DNA of 64,000 nucleotides from Planctomycetota bacterium (GCA_016208685.1 JACQXM010000062.1:148368-212367); one strand, 5' to 3'; shown: positions 8,145 to 16,952, counted from the first letter of the stretch. Numbers and translations: made by a program. Notes: generated from the sequence alone by a model not told the origin.

Positions 8145-9164
8145 ATGAACATCGGCATGACCTACGACCTGCGCGACGACTACCTCGCCGCGGGCTATTC
8201 CGAGGAAGCGACGGCGGAGTTCGACCGTCCGGACACCATCGCGGCGATCGAGGATGCCCTGCGCGGCATGGGGCATGAGGTCGATCGTATCGGACACGTC
8301 AAGAACCTCGTCGCCCGACTGGCGGCGGGGGATCGCTGGGACCTGGTCTTCAACATCGCCGAGGGCTTGTACGGCGCGGGTCGCGAGGCGCAGGTGCCGG
8401 CGCTGCTGGAAGCCTACGAGGTCCCCTGTGTTTTCTCCGATTCGCTGGTGCTGGCGCTCACGCTGCACAAGGGCCTGACCAAACGGGTGATCCGCGATCT
8501 GGGGCTTCCGACCGCGGACTTCGCCGTGGTGGAAACGGTCGGCGATGTCGCCAACGTGGAGCTCCCCTATCCGCTCTTCTGCAAACCGGTCGCCGAGGGC
8601 ACGGGCAAGGGGATCAGCGCCGCGTCGAAGGTTGGCAATCCGTCGGAGCTCGCCGGGGTGTGCCGACGGTTGCTCGCCGAGTTCCGCCAGCCGGTGCTGG
8701 TGGAGACCTACCTGCCGGGGCGGGAGTTCACGGTGGGCATCGTGGGCACGGGCGACGCCGCGGAATGCGTGGGAGTAATGGAGATCATCCTCAACGATCG
8801 CGCCGAGGCCGCGGCGTACGGATACGTCAACAAGGAGCACTACGAAGAGCTGGTTCGCTACGAGATGGTCCACGGAGCGATGGAGCAGAGTGCCGCAAGC
8901 CTGGCACTGGCCTGCTGGCGCGGACTGGGATGCCGCGACGGCGGCCGCATCGACCTGCGCGCCGACGCCGCCGGACGGTTGTGCTTCATGGAGGTCAATC
9001 CGCTCGCTGGGTTGCATCCGGTCCGTTCCGACCTGCCGATTCTCGCCGGTCGAAACGGAATATCGTATCGCGAACTGCTTCGCCGCATGTTGGATTCCGC
9101 GATTCTACGCGTCGGCCGCGGCGCCGCGGCGGCGACCTCGATGGGCGCGCGAGCCTGCGCCTGA
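8145..9164 (+). CDS. D-Ala-D-Ala-ligase-like ATP-grasp enzyme (first copy)
   Basis: A 339-residue ATP-grasp protein related to D-alanine-D-alanine ligases, which join a carboxylate to an amine through an acyl-phosphate. The pre-ATP-grasp part ends with D-L-V-F-N-I-A-E-G. The ATP-binding region follows, with F-C-K-P-V-A-E-G-T-G-K-G-I (about residues 146-158) and V-E-T-Y-L-P-G-R-E-F-T-V. The metal-binding end is F-M-E-V-N-P-L-A-G-L-H-P. It is not a housekeeping Ddl: a second paralogue follows, there is no mur or fts gene nearby, and the Ddl substrate loop is not recognisable. ATG 8145 has a strong GGAGGAG 7 bp upstream. Context suggests ligation of a beta-amino acid or its derivative, which is inference. 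Confidence 0.85.
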   Translation: MNIGMTYDLRDDYLAAGYSEEATAEFDRPDTIAAIEDALRGMGHEVDRIGHVKNLVARLAAGDRWDLVFNIAEGLYGAGREAQVPALLEAYEVPCVFSDSLVLALTLHKGLTKRVIRDLGLPTADFAVVETVGDVANVELPYPLFCKPVAEGTGKGISAASKVGNPSELAGVCRRLLAEFRQPVLVETYLPGREFTVGIVGTGDAAECVGVMEIILNDRAEAAAYGYVNKEHYEELVRYEMVHGAMEQSAASLALACWRGLGCRDGGRIDLRADAAGRLCFMEVNPLAGLHPVRSDLPILAGRNGISYRELLRRMLDSAILRVGRGAAAATSMGARACA

Positions 9165-10016
9165 TAGCCGCCCGGCGATGGCCCGTGTACCATGCCGGCG
9201 CGGAACCTCGCTACGATGGCACTCGCGCGAGCATTGCTCCACGCCCCTTCCGCGTCGTAAGGTGGCTGGGTGGCCCACCGCTTCAGCGGTGTGGGAGCCG
9301 AACGCTCTGCGAAGGCGGAATGGCGAATGCGGAACGTGGAAACCGAGCCGCGACCGTGAGGGAGCGGGCAAAGCACGCGACGCGGCGATGTACGATCAGT
9401 ACCGCGACAGTGTGGAGCGGTCAGACAACGCCGAATGTCGAATAGCGAACCCCAACCTGCCGTCAAGCCGGGAGCTTTAGCTCGCGCGGCATGGCGAACC
9501 TCGTGGTCCGACGCAGCCAAAACCGCGCGTTCCTACGGACGGCTACCGAGGTGCCGCCCTCAGGCGGCGCGTTTGTATCGCCGCGCGGCATGAATGCCGC
9601 GGCTCGGGTCAACCGGCAAAACTGGTTGCGGCGGGGCACTCGTGACTGACCGGCTGGAAAGCCGGTCCCACAGCGCGCTCTCACCCGGCTGTCCCACAGC
9701 GCGGGAACTGACCAACAGCCGAAGGGCAGCGCGATCCGAAGTCGCCGGGCGCGATTCGCACCCCACCATCCGCGAAGAAGCCCGCTGCCGAACGCGGCCG
9801 CCGGGGCCGCAACGCAATCAGGCCCACGTAGGTTGCGGCCGCGAATGTCGAATGCTGAATTCGGAATGCGGAAGGGGCGGTTCGTCGCGGTGCAACGGAG
9901 CCGTTTTCGTGCACAAGACGATGCGCGGAGAATGCAAACATCTTTCGCCGTAAGGAACTAACGGTCGTGGCTCTATTGGGCCGGCGCCGACGCGTGCCGT
10001 GATATAGACCCCCAGA
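9165..10016. other. Gene-free array of palindromic repeats
   Basis: 852 bp with no supported gene. Hairpins by eye: 9274-9295 (CCCACCGC type), 9472-9483 (GAGCT/AGCTC), 9553-9568 (GCCGCC-CTCA-GGCGGC), 9585-9600 (GCGGCAT-GA-ATGCCGC) and 9648-9667 (GACCGGCT-GGAA-AGCCGGTC). It also has GAATG-type short repeats at 9311-9325, 9427-9449 and 9841-9874, and a 25-bp dispersed motif at 9345-9369. At the right end TATAGA (10003-10008) lies 8 nt before the ATG of the next gene. Confidence 0.75.
9274..9369 (+). repeat. Composite dispersed repeat (hairpin + GAATGCGGAA + 25-mer)
   Basis: A CCCACCGC-TTCA-GCGGTGTGGG hairpin (9274-9295), then GAATGCGGAA repeats, then the 25-bp motif that begins GAGCCGCGAC and ends GGGAGCGGGC (9345-9369). 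The same three parts recur in the same order and orientation at about 29324-29398. Confidence 0.7.
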
Positions 10017-10017
10017 A
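10003..10017 (+). promoter_or_regulatory. Possible -10 element for a leaderless ATP-grasp transcript
   Basis: TATAGA at 10003-10008 ends 8 nt before ATG 10017, and no purine-rich ribosome-binding site lies between. This spacing would place transcription start at or next to the start codon. No good -35 box is visible, so the call is weak. Confidence 0.3.
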
Positions 10018-11003
10018 TGAACGTCACGCTGCTATATGATCGCCTCTCTCCGGACGCCCGTGAGGACGAGCGCGACGTGCTGGTGCAGAGGGACGCCATC
10101 GCCGCGGCCTTGCAGCAGCTCGGGCACCGGTCAAGTGCGGTCGATCTCTCTTTGAACCTGGACGAGGCACGGGCGGCCCTGCGACGGCTCGGCCCGGACG
10201 TGGTCTTCAACCTGGTGGAGGCCGTCGAGGGGAAGGGTCGGCTCATCTACCTCGCCCCGGCGCTGCTCGACGCCATGAAGCTGCCCTACACCGGCGCCGG
10301 CACCGAGGCGATGTTCATCACCTCCAGCAAGCTGCTCACCAAGCGCATGCTCGCGACATGCGGAATCGCCACGCCCGCCTGGCTGACCCTCGACCTGCTC
10401 CGGCGAGAGAGCCCGCGTGTGGCGGGCCGGTATATCATCAAGTCGGTGTGGGAGGAGGCGTCGGTGGGGTTGGATGAGGACTCGATTCTCGAGGTCCACG
10501 ACCGCCGTGCGCTCCGGCAGGCCGTCGAGCGGAGGCTGGATCGCCTGGGCGGCGAGGCCTTCGCCGAGGCGTACGTCGAGGGTCGCGAGTTCAATGTCTC
10601 GCTCCTTGCCGACGGTGACGGTTGCACCGTGCTCCCCTTGGCGGAAATCCGGTTCGACGGCTACAGCGCCGATCGGCCGCGCATCGTGGGCTACCGCGCC
10701 AAGTGGGTCGAGGATTCGTTCGAGTATCGAAACACGCGGCGCTGCTTCGACATCTCCGAGGCCGACAGCGGCTTGCTCGCTGAGCTGCGGCGGATTTCCT
10801 CCGAATGCTGGACGCTGCTCGGTTTGCGAGGCTATGCCCGCGTCGACTTCCGCGTCGATGCGGCCGGCAAGCCGTGGGTTCTGGAGGTCAACGCCAACCC
10901 CTGTCTGTCGCCAGATGCCGGCTTCGCGGCCGCGGCGGAAGTGGCCGGGATGTCCTACACCGACTTGATCGCTAGAATTCTCGCCGATGCGTGTGGAGGC
11001 TGA
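10017..11003 (+). CDS. D-Ala-D-Ala-ligase-like ATP-grasp enzyme (second copy)
   Basis: A 328-residue ATP-grasp ligase, paralogous to the gene at 8145-9164 but clearly diverged. It shares the pre-grasp P-D-V-V-F-N-L-V-E-A, the small-loop region S-V-W-E-E-A-S-V-G-L, the grasp strand E-A-Y-V-E-G-R-E-F-N-V-S and the metal-binding end W-V-L-E-V-N-A-N-P-C-L-S, where E, N and the second N are the expected Mg ligands. S-V-W-E-E-A-S-V-G-L replaces the K-P-x2-E-G-S-S-x-G loop of true Ddl, so a different acceptor is likely. ATG 10017 opens the conserved first strand (MNVTLLYDRLS). The 852-bp repeat array separates it from its neighbour. Two different ligases beside an aminomutase suggest two successive amide-forming steps. 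Confidence 0.85.
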   Translation: MNVTLLYDRLSPDAREDERDVLVQRDAIAAALQQLGHRSSAVDLSLNLDEARAALRRLGPDVVFNLVEAVEGKGRLIYLAPALLDAMKLPYTGAGTEAMFITSSKLLTKRMLATCGIATPAWLTLDLLRRESPRVAGRYIIKSVWEEASVGLDEDSILEVHDRRALRQAVERRLDRLGGEAFAEAYVEGREFNVSLLADGDGCTVLPLAEIRFDGYSADRPRIVGYRAKWVEDSFEYRNTRRCFDISEADSGLLAELRRISSECWTLLGLRGYARVDFRVDAAGKPWVLEVNANPCLSPDAGFAAAAEVAGMSYTDLIARILADACGG

Positions 11004-11105
11004 CGTGCGTCGGTGGGCGTGGGCGGGCCATCCTCCGCCGGCTCGTGCGAGTGTGCATCGGGCAAAGGGCAATTCCAAGGTCCTGCGCCGGAAGGGGCGG
11101 CGTCC

Positions 11106-11618
11106 ATGCTTACCAACGCGAACCCGGCACTGACCTTCCGCGACGAGGTGCGCCCGACGGACGGCGCGGCCGTTCGGACCATCGTCGAGTCCGCGGGCTT
11201 CTTCCATCCTCACGAAGTCGAGGTCGCCGTCGAGTTGGTGCAGGAGCGGCTCGGCAAGGGCCGGGCCAGCGGATACCTGTTCCTGTTCGCGGAGGTCGCG
11301 GGCACGGTGGCGGGCTACACCTGCTTCGGCGAAATACCCTGCACGGAGGGCAGTTACGACCTGTATTGGATCGCCGTGGACGCCCGACTTCGGGGACAGG
11401 GGCTGGGGCGCGAGTTGCTGCGCCGCTCTGAGGAGACAATCGCCGCATCCGGTGGGCGACAGGTATACATCGAAACCTCGTCACGGCCGCTCTACGACCC
11501 TACCCGTGCGTTCTACGTGCGCTGCGGCTATCACGAGGCCGCGCGCCTGCCGGACTTCTACGCGCGGGGTGATGCCAAGGTGATCTACGTCCGTCACCTC
11601 CCGCCGCCGGCGCCATAA
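11106..11618 (+). CDS. GNAT-family N-acetyltransferase
   Basis: A 170-residue single-domain GNAT enzyme that should transfer an acyl group from acyl-CoA to an amine. The acetyl-CoA loop is R-L-R-G-Q-G-L-G-R-E-L (about residues 96-106), preceded by the strand D-L-Y-W-I-A-V-D and followed by F-Y-V-R-C-G-Y near the C-terminus, all standard for the family. ATG 11106 is preceded by GGAAGGGG; a longer frame upstream has no conserved sequence. It ends the same-strand set with kamA and the two ATP-grasp genes. Acetylation of beta-lysine by a GNAT enzyme (AblB) is known in methanogens and some bacteria, but AblB is longer, so equivalence is not claimed. Confidence 0.85.
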   Translation: MLTNANPALTFRDEVRPTDGAAVRTIVESAGFFHPHEVEVAVELVQERLGKGRASGYLFLFAEVAGTVAGYTCFGEIPCTEGSYDLYWIAVDARLRGQGLGRELLRRSEETIAASGGRQVYIETSSRPLYDPTRAFYVRCGYHEAARLPDFYARGDAKVIYVRHLPPPAP

Positions 11619-11745
11619 ACGCCAGCGCCGGCCGGGCAGCGCGGCGAGCGGCGCGGCGCTGCACGGTGAACCTGCGGCGCCGACTTGGCATCTGGTCACA
11701 TCCGCAACGATCGCGGGCCTGGTCCGGTTCCTGGCCGGCGGGGTC

Positions 11746-13749
11746 CTACGGCGCCGCGTCGCGTTCGACGGCCAATCGGGCCGCGTCCAGCGCCCGCCGT
11801 GCTTCGGCATCCTGCGGATTGAGTTCGACGGCGCGGCGGAGCGGGTCGATCGCTTCGCCCGGCTTCCCTGCCGCCAGCAGCGCACTTCCCAGGTTAAACT
11901 GGCCGTCGGCAAGGTTCGGCTCGAGGCGTGCCACCTGGCGGTAGCGGGAGATCGCTTCATCCGCCCGTCCGAGCTTCATGAGCGCGGCGGCCAGGTTGTT
12001 CAGCGCCGGCACCGAGTGCGGATCGAGGCGCAGCGCGGACTCGTACTCCGCCACCGCTTCCTGCAACCGTCCCATTCGTCCCAAGGCCACGCCGAGGTTG
12101 GTGCGGGTGTCCGCTGCGCGAGGTTGCAGACGCAGGGCTTCCTCATAGCGCGCCGCGGCGTCGGCATGGGCTCCCAGTTCCAGGTAGGCGTTCCCCAGGT
12201 TATTCAGGGCGCCGAAGTGTCGCGGGTCGAGACGGAGCGTCTGCCGGTACGCGTCGACGGCCTCGGCGTGCTTCTTCTGCGCCGAGAGCGTCGTGCCCAG
12301 GTTGTAATGCGCCTCGATGAAACCGGGCTCGGCGGCGATTGCGGTGCGACAGCGCGCGACTGCCTCGTCCATGCGACCGCGTTTGGCATACAACACGCCG
12401 AGATTGGTGTGGGCCATGGCGGCGCTCGGGTTCTTGGCGATGGTATCCAGAAACAGCGTTTCCTCGTCCCGATAAATGCCGCCCTGACGCCAGGTGAGCA
12501 CGCCGCACACAGACAGGATGGCGATCATCGCCAGACGCACGGTCCAACGGCGGAGCGTGCTCGCGGCGCCGGCCGCCACGAGCCGGGCGCCGTTGAGCGC
12601 CGAATGATCGCGCCCGCCCCGGCTCAGTCGACCGATCACGTACGCGAACAACACGATCGGTGCCAGACTGGCAAGATACTGGAAGTGGTCCGCGACGAAG
12701 TAATATCGAAGCGGATAGGTATCCACAAAACCCAGCGCCGGGAACAGTGTACCGCCGAAGTACAGCGCGGCGACCAGCGGGCCGCGGCCCAAGCGACTCC
12801 GGAACGCCAGCAGTCCGACAACCAGCGCCGCCGCTGAAATGGGGTACAGAAACTGCTGCCAGTTGTGACCGTCAATCGCCCATTTGGGGTAAACGAAGGT
12901 CAGGTCAACCGGCCAGAGGAGGTTCTCCAGGTAAAACCACAGGGCTCGGCCGGCGATCAGGCAGCGCTGCGCGAAGGTGTACATCCACTCCGAACCGGCG
13001 GCGCCGACGTTGTGCTTCTCCAGCCAGGCAGTAAGCGCTCCCGCCGCAGCGCCCACGACCAACAAGGGCGACATGCAAAGCAGTTCGTTACGGGAGATCC
13101 GCCCTCGCCGCCACCAGATCAGAAGCAACACCACCGCGGGCAGGGAACAGGTAACCGTTTTGGAGAGCAGGGCACAAAGAAAAAGCACGAAGCCCGCGAC
13201 GTAGACCCGGCCGGCCTTCGCTGCGCTTTCTGGCCCGGAGGCATCCAGAGCCGCGAACCGGCAGAAAAGCAGGAGCGACGCGAGGTAGAACGCGCCGGAA
13301 AGCACGTTCTTGCGCTCGGTGATCCAGGCGACTGATTCCACATGAACGGGATGCAGGGCAAACAACGCCGCCGCGAACCAGGCCCCGGGCAGCCCCAGAC
13401 CTCGGAGAATCCGCCACAGCAGCAGGGCATTGACAACCTGGAGCAGAACATTCGTGATGTGATACCCGACCGGTTCAAGACCCCAGAGATGGTACTCCAC
13501 CCAGAAAGTGCTGAACACCAGGGGGTAGTATTGCACCGTGGCACCGATGTCAAACCAGATGCGGCGCAGGCCGTCGAGGTCATGCAGCAGCGGATTGTCC
13601 GTCACATAAACGTCGTCGTCCCATACATATCCGCAGCGGACCGCCGGCACGTATGCCGCCAGAGTGGCGAGCACCAGCAGCACCGCCAGGACCGCAGTCG
13701 GGTTGGGAGTGCGGCGTCGAGGCGCGGAGGATGTCGATGGCTTTGGCAC
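11746..13749 (-). CDS. TMTC-like membrane glycosyltransferase/TPR protein (copy 1)
   Basis: About 667 residues. The N-terminal ~400 residues hold roughly ten membrane segments and an acidic loop after the first one (Y-V-W-D-D-D-V-Y-V-T-D-N), as in GT-C glycosyltransferases and TMTC/PMT-like proteins. The C-terminal ~240 residues are six to seven tetratricopeptide repeats (pattern N-L-G...G...A...Y..A..L.P). TMTC proteins in animals transfer mannose to cadherins; bacterial relatives are mostly uncharacterised. GTG 13749 is chosen because it gives a short polar head before membrane segment 1; TTG 13809 is also open but lacks a ribosome-binding site. It lies just downstream of a paralogue (stop at 13831), so the two are probably co-transcribed. 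Confidence 0.8.
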   Translation of the reverse strand: MPKPSTSSAPRRRTPNPTAVLAVLLVLATLAAYVPAVRCGYVWDDDVYVTDNPLLHDLDGLRRIWFDIGATVQYYPLVFSTFWVEYHLWGLEPVGYHITNVLLQVVNALLLWRILRGLGLPGAWFAAALFALHPVHVESVAWITERKNVLSGAFYLASLLLFCRFAALDASGPESAAKAGRVYVAGFVLFLCALLSKTVTCSLPAVVLLLIWWRRGRISRNELLCMSPLLVVGAAAGALTAWLEKHNVGAAGSEWMYTFAQRCLIAGRALWFYLENLLWPVDLTFVYPKWAIDGHNWQQFLYPISAAALVVGLLAFRSRLGRGPLVAALYFGGTLFPALGFVDTYPLRYYFVADHFQYLASLAPIVLFAYVIGRLSRGGRDHSALNGARLVAAGAASTLRRWTVRLAMIAILSVCGVLTWRQGGIYRDEETLFLDTIAKNPSAAMAHTNLGVLYAKRGRMDEAVARCRTAIAAEPGFIEAHYNLGTTLSAQKKHAEAVDAYRQTLRLDPRHFGALNNLGNAYLELGAHADAAARYEEALRLQPRAADTRTNLGVALGRMGRLQEAVAEYESALRLDPHSVPALNNLAAALMKLGRADEAISRYRQVARLEPNLADGQFNLGSALLAAGKPGEAIDPLRRAVELNPQDAEARRALDAARLAVERDAAP

Positions 13750-13830
13750 TGAACTCGTTGCCCCAATGGTCCGGTAGTTCCCTCTCCGGAGATGCAGGCC
13801 CGCGGCCAACTGAGGGCCGCGAGGCCGTCG

Positions 13831-16095
13831 TCACCCTCCGCCGCTTCCCTGCCGCGACATCGCCGCGCGCAGGGCCTCGCGGGCCTCCGTCCCGCCGGGG
13901 TTGAGGCGTACGGATTCCTGTAGCGCGCGAATGGCGTCCGCGGTCTTCCCTTGCTGCTCCAGAACCAGTCCCAGGCCGTAGAAGGCAGTCGCATGGCCGG
14001 GATTGGCGGCGACCGCCGCCCGGTATGCCGCAAGCGCCTCATCGAGCTTGCCCTGCTGGCGGAGGATGTTCCCCAGGTTGGTATGGGCATTGGCGTGTCC
14101 GGGGTTCAGGTCGACCGCCTGCTGATACGCCCGGACCGCCTCCTCCAGGCGGTTTTGTCGCTGCAGGGCGTTGCCCAGGTTGTTGTGAGTCGACGCCTGC
14201 CGCGGATCGATGCGCAGCGACTCCTGGTAGGCGGCGATGGCCTCCTCCAATCGGCCCTGGCGGAGCATCGCGTTGCCGATGCTGTAATGCGCCTCGGCGT
14301 AGTGGGGGTTGATCCGCAACGCTTCGCGATACGATTGCAGTGCCTCGTCGAAGCGGCCCAGTTCGCTCAGGGCGTTACCGAGGAAGTACCAGGCGAGCGG
14401 ATTGCGCGCGTCGCTTCGCAGAACCGCGCGCAACTCCGCTACTCCCTCGTCCAGCCTGCCCTGCCGCGCCAGCGCGTCGCCCAGGCTGATGCGGACCAGC
14501 GGGTGAAGGGGGTCGATGCGCTGGGTCTCGCGATACTCGGCGATTCCCTCCTCGAACCGTCCCATCTTGATGAGCACGCTGCCCAGGTTGTAGCGCGCGT
14601 TGGCGTAGTCCGGCTTGAGCCGGAGCGCCTCGCGGTAGTGCCGCACCGCGTCCTCGCGCCGCCCCATGGCGTCGTGAATCGTCCCCAGGTTGTCGTGGGC
14701 CCGCGGATTCTCGGGGTGCTTGGCCGCCACATCGTTCCACATGGCAAGGTCGCTGTGGTAGTCGCGGTTCCGACGCACGGTACCCGTGGTCAGAACCACA
14801 ACCAGCGCCATCGCCGTTACGCCCAACGCCGCACGCACCGCCATCGGCGAAGGCACCAGCCTGCGGCGCGCCGCAATCGCTCCCAGGCGCCAGGCCCCCA
14901 GCACGGCAACCGCCACGATCGCGGCCAGGGGAAGATACATGCGGTGCTCGAAGATGGTGTCACGAATGGGAATCACGCTCGAGGTGGGGGCGAGGATCAC
15001 GAAGAACCACGCGCCGACGAATCCGTACCATCTTCTGCGGATCAACCCCCACGCCGTTCCCGCCGCGAGTGCCGCCAATATGGCACCGCAGGGAACCAGC
15101 ACTCCGGGCGAACGCACCACCGGCCAGCCGTAATCCAGGCACAACGGGTGCGGCCAGATGGCCAGGCGAAGGTAGTACGCCACCGCCCAGATTTGCGTCA
15201 AAGCGTAGTCCAGCGGTGTGATGTTCTTGTAGGCGAAACCCACCGTGGCTCCCGGCCGCGGGTCGGCGCTCAGTACGCTGCGCACCACGCCGCATGCCGC
15301 CAGCACACCCCAGGTCGCCGTCAGGGCGGCGTAGAAACCCCATCGCTTCCGCAAAGCAGCCACGAACGAACCGGCGACGAACGTCCGGTCGTACAACCAA
15401 ACCATGAGGGGAGCGGTCACCATGACCGCCTTGGTTCCCATCCCCGCGGCACACGCGCCCGCGGCGAGTGCCAGCCAGCCTCCGGGCCGCCGGGCGTCCA
15501 CACCGCGGAGGAAGCAGTAGATGGTCAGCAGGTAGAACAACCCCATCATCGACTCGCCGCGCTGGATGACGTAGGTCACGCTCTGTGTCTGAAGGGGATG
15601 GACGGCCCAGAGGAGCGCCACGGACAACCCGAGCCAGGTCGCCGGCCCGGCGCCGGCACGCGCCCCCGGCACCCCGCCTCCGCCCGGCCCCATCGCCCTC
15701 ACCAGCGTCCGCCGAACCACGCCGAAGAGCGCCAGCGCCGCAAGCGCGTGCACGCCGACATTGACCGCGTGGTAGCCCCAGGGGTTCAACCCACCCAAGG
15801 CATAGTTAATCGCCAGCGTCAGTTCGACCACCGGCCGCTGGCTGCTCCTCAACCAACCGCCCGGCGGCCAGAGCTGCCGGATCGCCTGGTTATTAACGAT
15901 GAACCGATCCTCGTCGAAGAGAAACACTCCGGCGAAGCTGCTGTGATAGGCGACGAGGACGGCCGCGAGAATCGCCGCCGGGGGCAGCCAGCGCGCCAAC
16001 ACGCCGCCCGCCGGCCCGGGCAACGCCGCATCGCTTGCTCCGCCCCGCCCGCGCCGTGGCGAGGGTTGTGTACGCTGCGTGGAATCCTTCTTCAC
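13831..16095 (-). CDS. TMTC-like membrane glycosyltransferase/TPR protein (copy 2)
   Basis: About 754 residues with the same plan as its downstream neighbour: a multi-spanning N-terminal half with an acidic first loop (F-L-F-D-E-D-R-F-I-V-N-N) and W-A-V-H-P-L-Q-T-Q-S-V-T-Y, then about nine 34-residue TPR units in the last ~310 residues. The family layout suggests a lipid-linked sugar donor used on the periplasmic side, with the TPRs binding protein or scaffold; both points are inference. Start is uncertain: GTG 16095 (VKKDSTQ), GTG 16101 and ATG 16140 are possible, none with a good ribosome-binding site. The gene diverges from a GT2/DUF2304 pair that could make a polyprenyl-phosphate sugar donor. 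Confidence 0.8.
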   Translation of the reverse strand: MKKDSTQRTQPSPRRGRGGASDAALPGPAGGVLARWLPPAAILAAVLVAYHSSFAGVFLFDEDRFIVNNQAIRQLWPPGGWLRSSQRPVVELTLAINYALGGLNPWGYHAVNVGVHALAALALFGVVRRTLVRAMGPGGGGVPGARAGAGPATWLGLSVALLWAVHPLQTQSVTYVIQRGESMMGLFYLLTIYCFLRGVDARRPGGWLALAAGACAAGMGTKAVMVTAPLMVWLYDRTFVAGSFVAALRKRWGFYAALTATWGVLAACGVVRSVLSADPRPGATVGFAYKNITPLDYALTQIWAVAYYLRLAIWPHPLCLDYGWPVVRSPGVLVPCGAILAALAAGTAWGLIRRRWYGFVGAWFFVILAPTSSVIPIRDTIFEHRMYLPLAAIVAVAVLGAWRLGAIAARRRLVPSPMAVRAALGVTAMALVVVLTTGTVRRNRDYHSDLAMWNDVAAKHPENPRAHDNLGTIHDAMGRREDAVRHYREALRLKPDYANARYNLGSVLIKMGRFEEGIAEYRETQRIDPLHPLVRISLGDALARQGRLDEGVAELRAVLRSDARNPLAWYFLGNALSELGRFDEALQSYREALRINPHYAEAHYSIGNAMLRQGRLEEAIAAYQESLRIDPRQASTHNNLGNALQRQNRLEEAVRAYQQAVDLNPGHANAHTNLGNILRQQGKLDEALAAYRAAVAANPGHATAFYGLGLVLEQQGKTADAIRALQESVRLNPGGTEAREALRAAMSRQGSGGG

Positions 16096-16107
16096 CGGCA
16101 CTATGAT

Positions 16108-16126
16108 ATCCGGTATTGCGCCGGAT
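16108..16126. promoter_or_regulatory. Inverted repeat in the divergent region
   Basis: ATCCGG-TATTGCG-CCGGAT, a perfect 6-bp inverted repeat in the short space between the divergent TMTC-like and GT2 genes. It may be an operator, but no consensus is recognised. Confidence 0.35.
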
Positions 16127-16208
16127 TCCGAGCAGCGCATCGGAAATCGCGGCCGGGACGCCGACGCGTGGTCCTTGCGCCGCACGCGCCGTCGAACCTC
16201 CGGGCCCT

Positions 16209-16952
16209 GTGACGATTTCGGATCCCTCCGTGACCGAACCGACCACCGACACTTCGCCGCCACTGACGCCCGCGACCCGCGATTGCGTGTTTATCGTTAT
16301 TCCGGCATACAACGAGGCGGAAAGGATCGGCAGGACCGTCGCCGAAATGCGAGCCGAGTACCCCCAGGTGGTGGTGGTGGACGACGGCTCGAGCGATGCG
16401 ACGGCGGCGGCGGCCGCGACGGCCGGCGCGCAAGTCCTGCGCCACGTCATCAACCGCGGACAAGGCGCGGCGCTGCAAACCGGGATCGAATACGCCCTGC
16501 GCCGGGGCGCCGGCTTCGTGGTCACCTTCGACGCCGACGGACAACACGACGTGGCGGACGTGGCCGGGCTGCTGTCCCCGATCCTGCGCGGGGAGTGCGA
16601 CATTACGCTGGGATCGCGCTTCCTGGGCGGCGCCGAGGGTCTGCCGCGGACCCGTCGTGCGCTGCTCCGCGCCGCGGTGCTGTTCACGCGCCTGATCAGC
16701 CGCGTGCGCCTCACCGATACCCACAACGGCCTGCGCGCCTTCTCCCGGCGTGCCGCGGCCAAGCTCGACATTACGCTCGACCGAATGGCCCACGCCAGCG
16801 AGATCATCGACCAGATCCGGCGCAGCGGCCTGCCGTTTCGCGAGGTCCCCGTGCGCATCCGCTATACCGCGTATTCGCTGGCCAAAGGACAATCGGCGCG
16901 CGGGGCGCTGCGCATCCTCTTCGATTATCTGCTTCGGAGATTTACGGAATGA
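16209..16952 (+). CDS. GT2 glycosyltransferase, polyprenyl-phosphate sugar synthase type
   Basis: About 247 residues forming one GT-A domain of family 2, close in style to dolichyl/polyprenyl-phosphate mannose synthases. Motifs: I-P-A-Y-N-E-A-E-R-I (donor fold), V-V-D-D-G-S-S-D-A-T, and D-A-D-G-Q-H-D as the metal-binding acidic motif, followed by G-S-R-F and a D-T-H-N-G-L-R-A-F segment. It would move a sugar from a nucleotide to polyprenyl phosphate at the cytoplasmic face. No membrane helix is included; the next gene, which overlaps by 4 bp, encodes a DUF2304 membrane protein that commonly accompanies such enzymes. Start is uncertain between GTG 16209, GTG 16230 and TTG 16116. Confidence 0.85.
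   Translation: MTISDPSVTEPTTDTSPPLTPATRDCVFIVIPAYNEAERIGRTVAEMRAEYPQVVVVDDGSSDATAAAAATAGAQVLRHVINRGQGAALQTGIEYALRRGAGFVVTFDADGQHDVADVAGLLSPILRGECDITLGSRFLGGAEGLPRTRRALLRAAVLFTRLISRVRLTDTHNGLRAFSRRAAAKLDITLDRMAHASEIIDQIRRSGLPFREVPVRIRYTAYSLAKGQSARGALRILFDYLLRRFTE

Noticed and set aside
8145..11003. The two ATP-grasp genes as housekeeping ddl duplicates
   Set aside because: No mur or fts neighbours, Ddl substrate-loop residues not recognisable, and linkage to an aminomutase and GNAT.
13951..16212. A 753-codon open frame on the + strand, antisense to the second TMTC-like gene
   Set aside because: It mirrors a well-supported membrane/TPR gene in GC-rich DNA, is full of His/Arg/Gln/Pro and has no recognisable domain.
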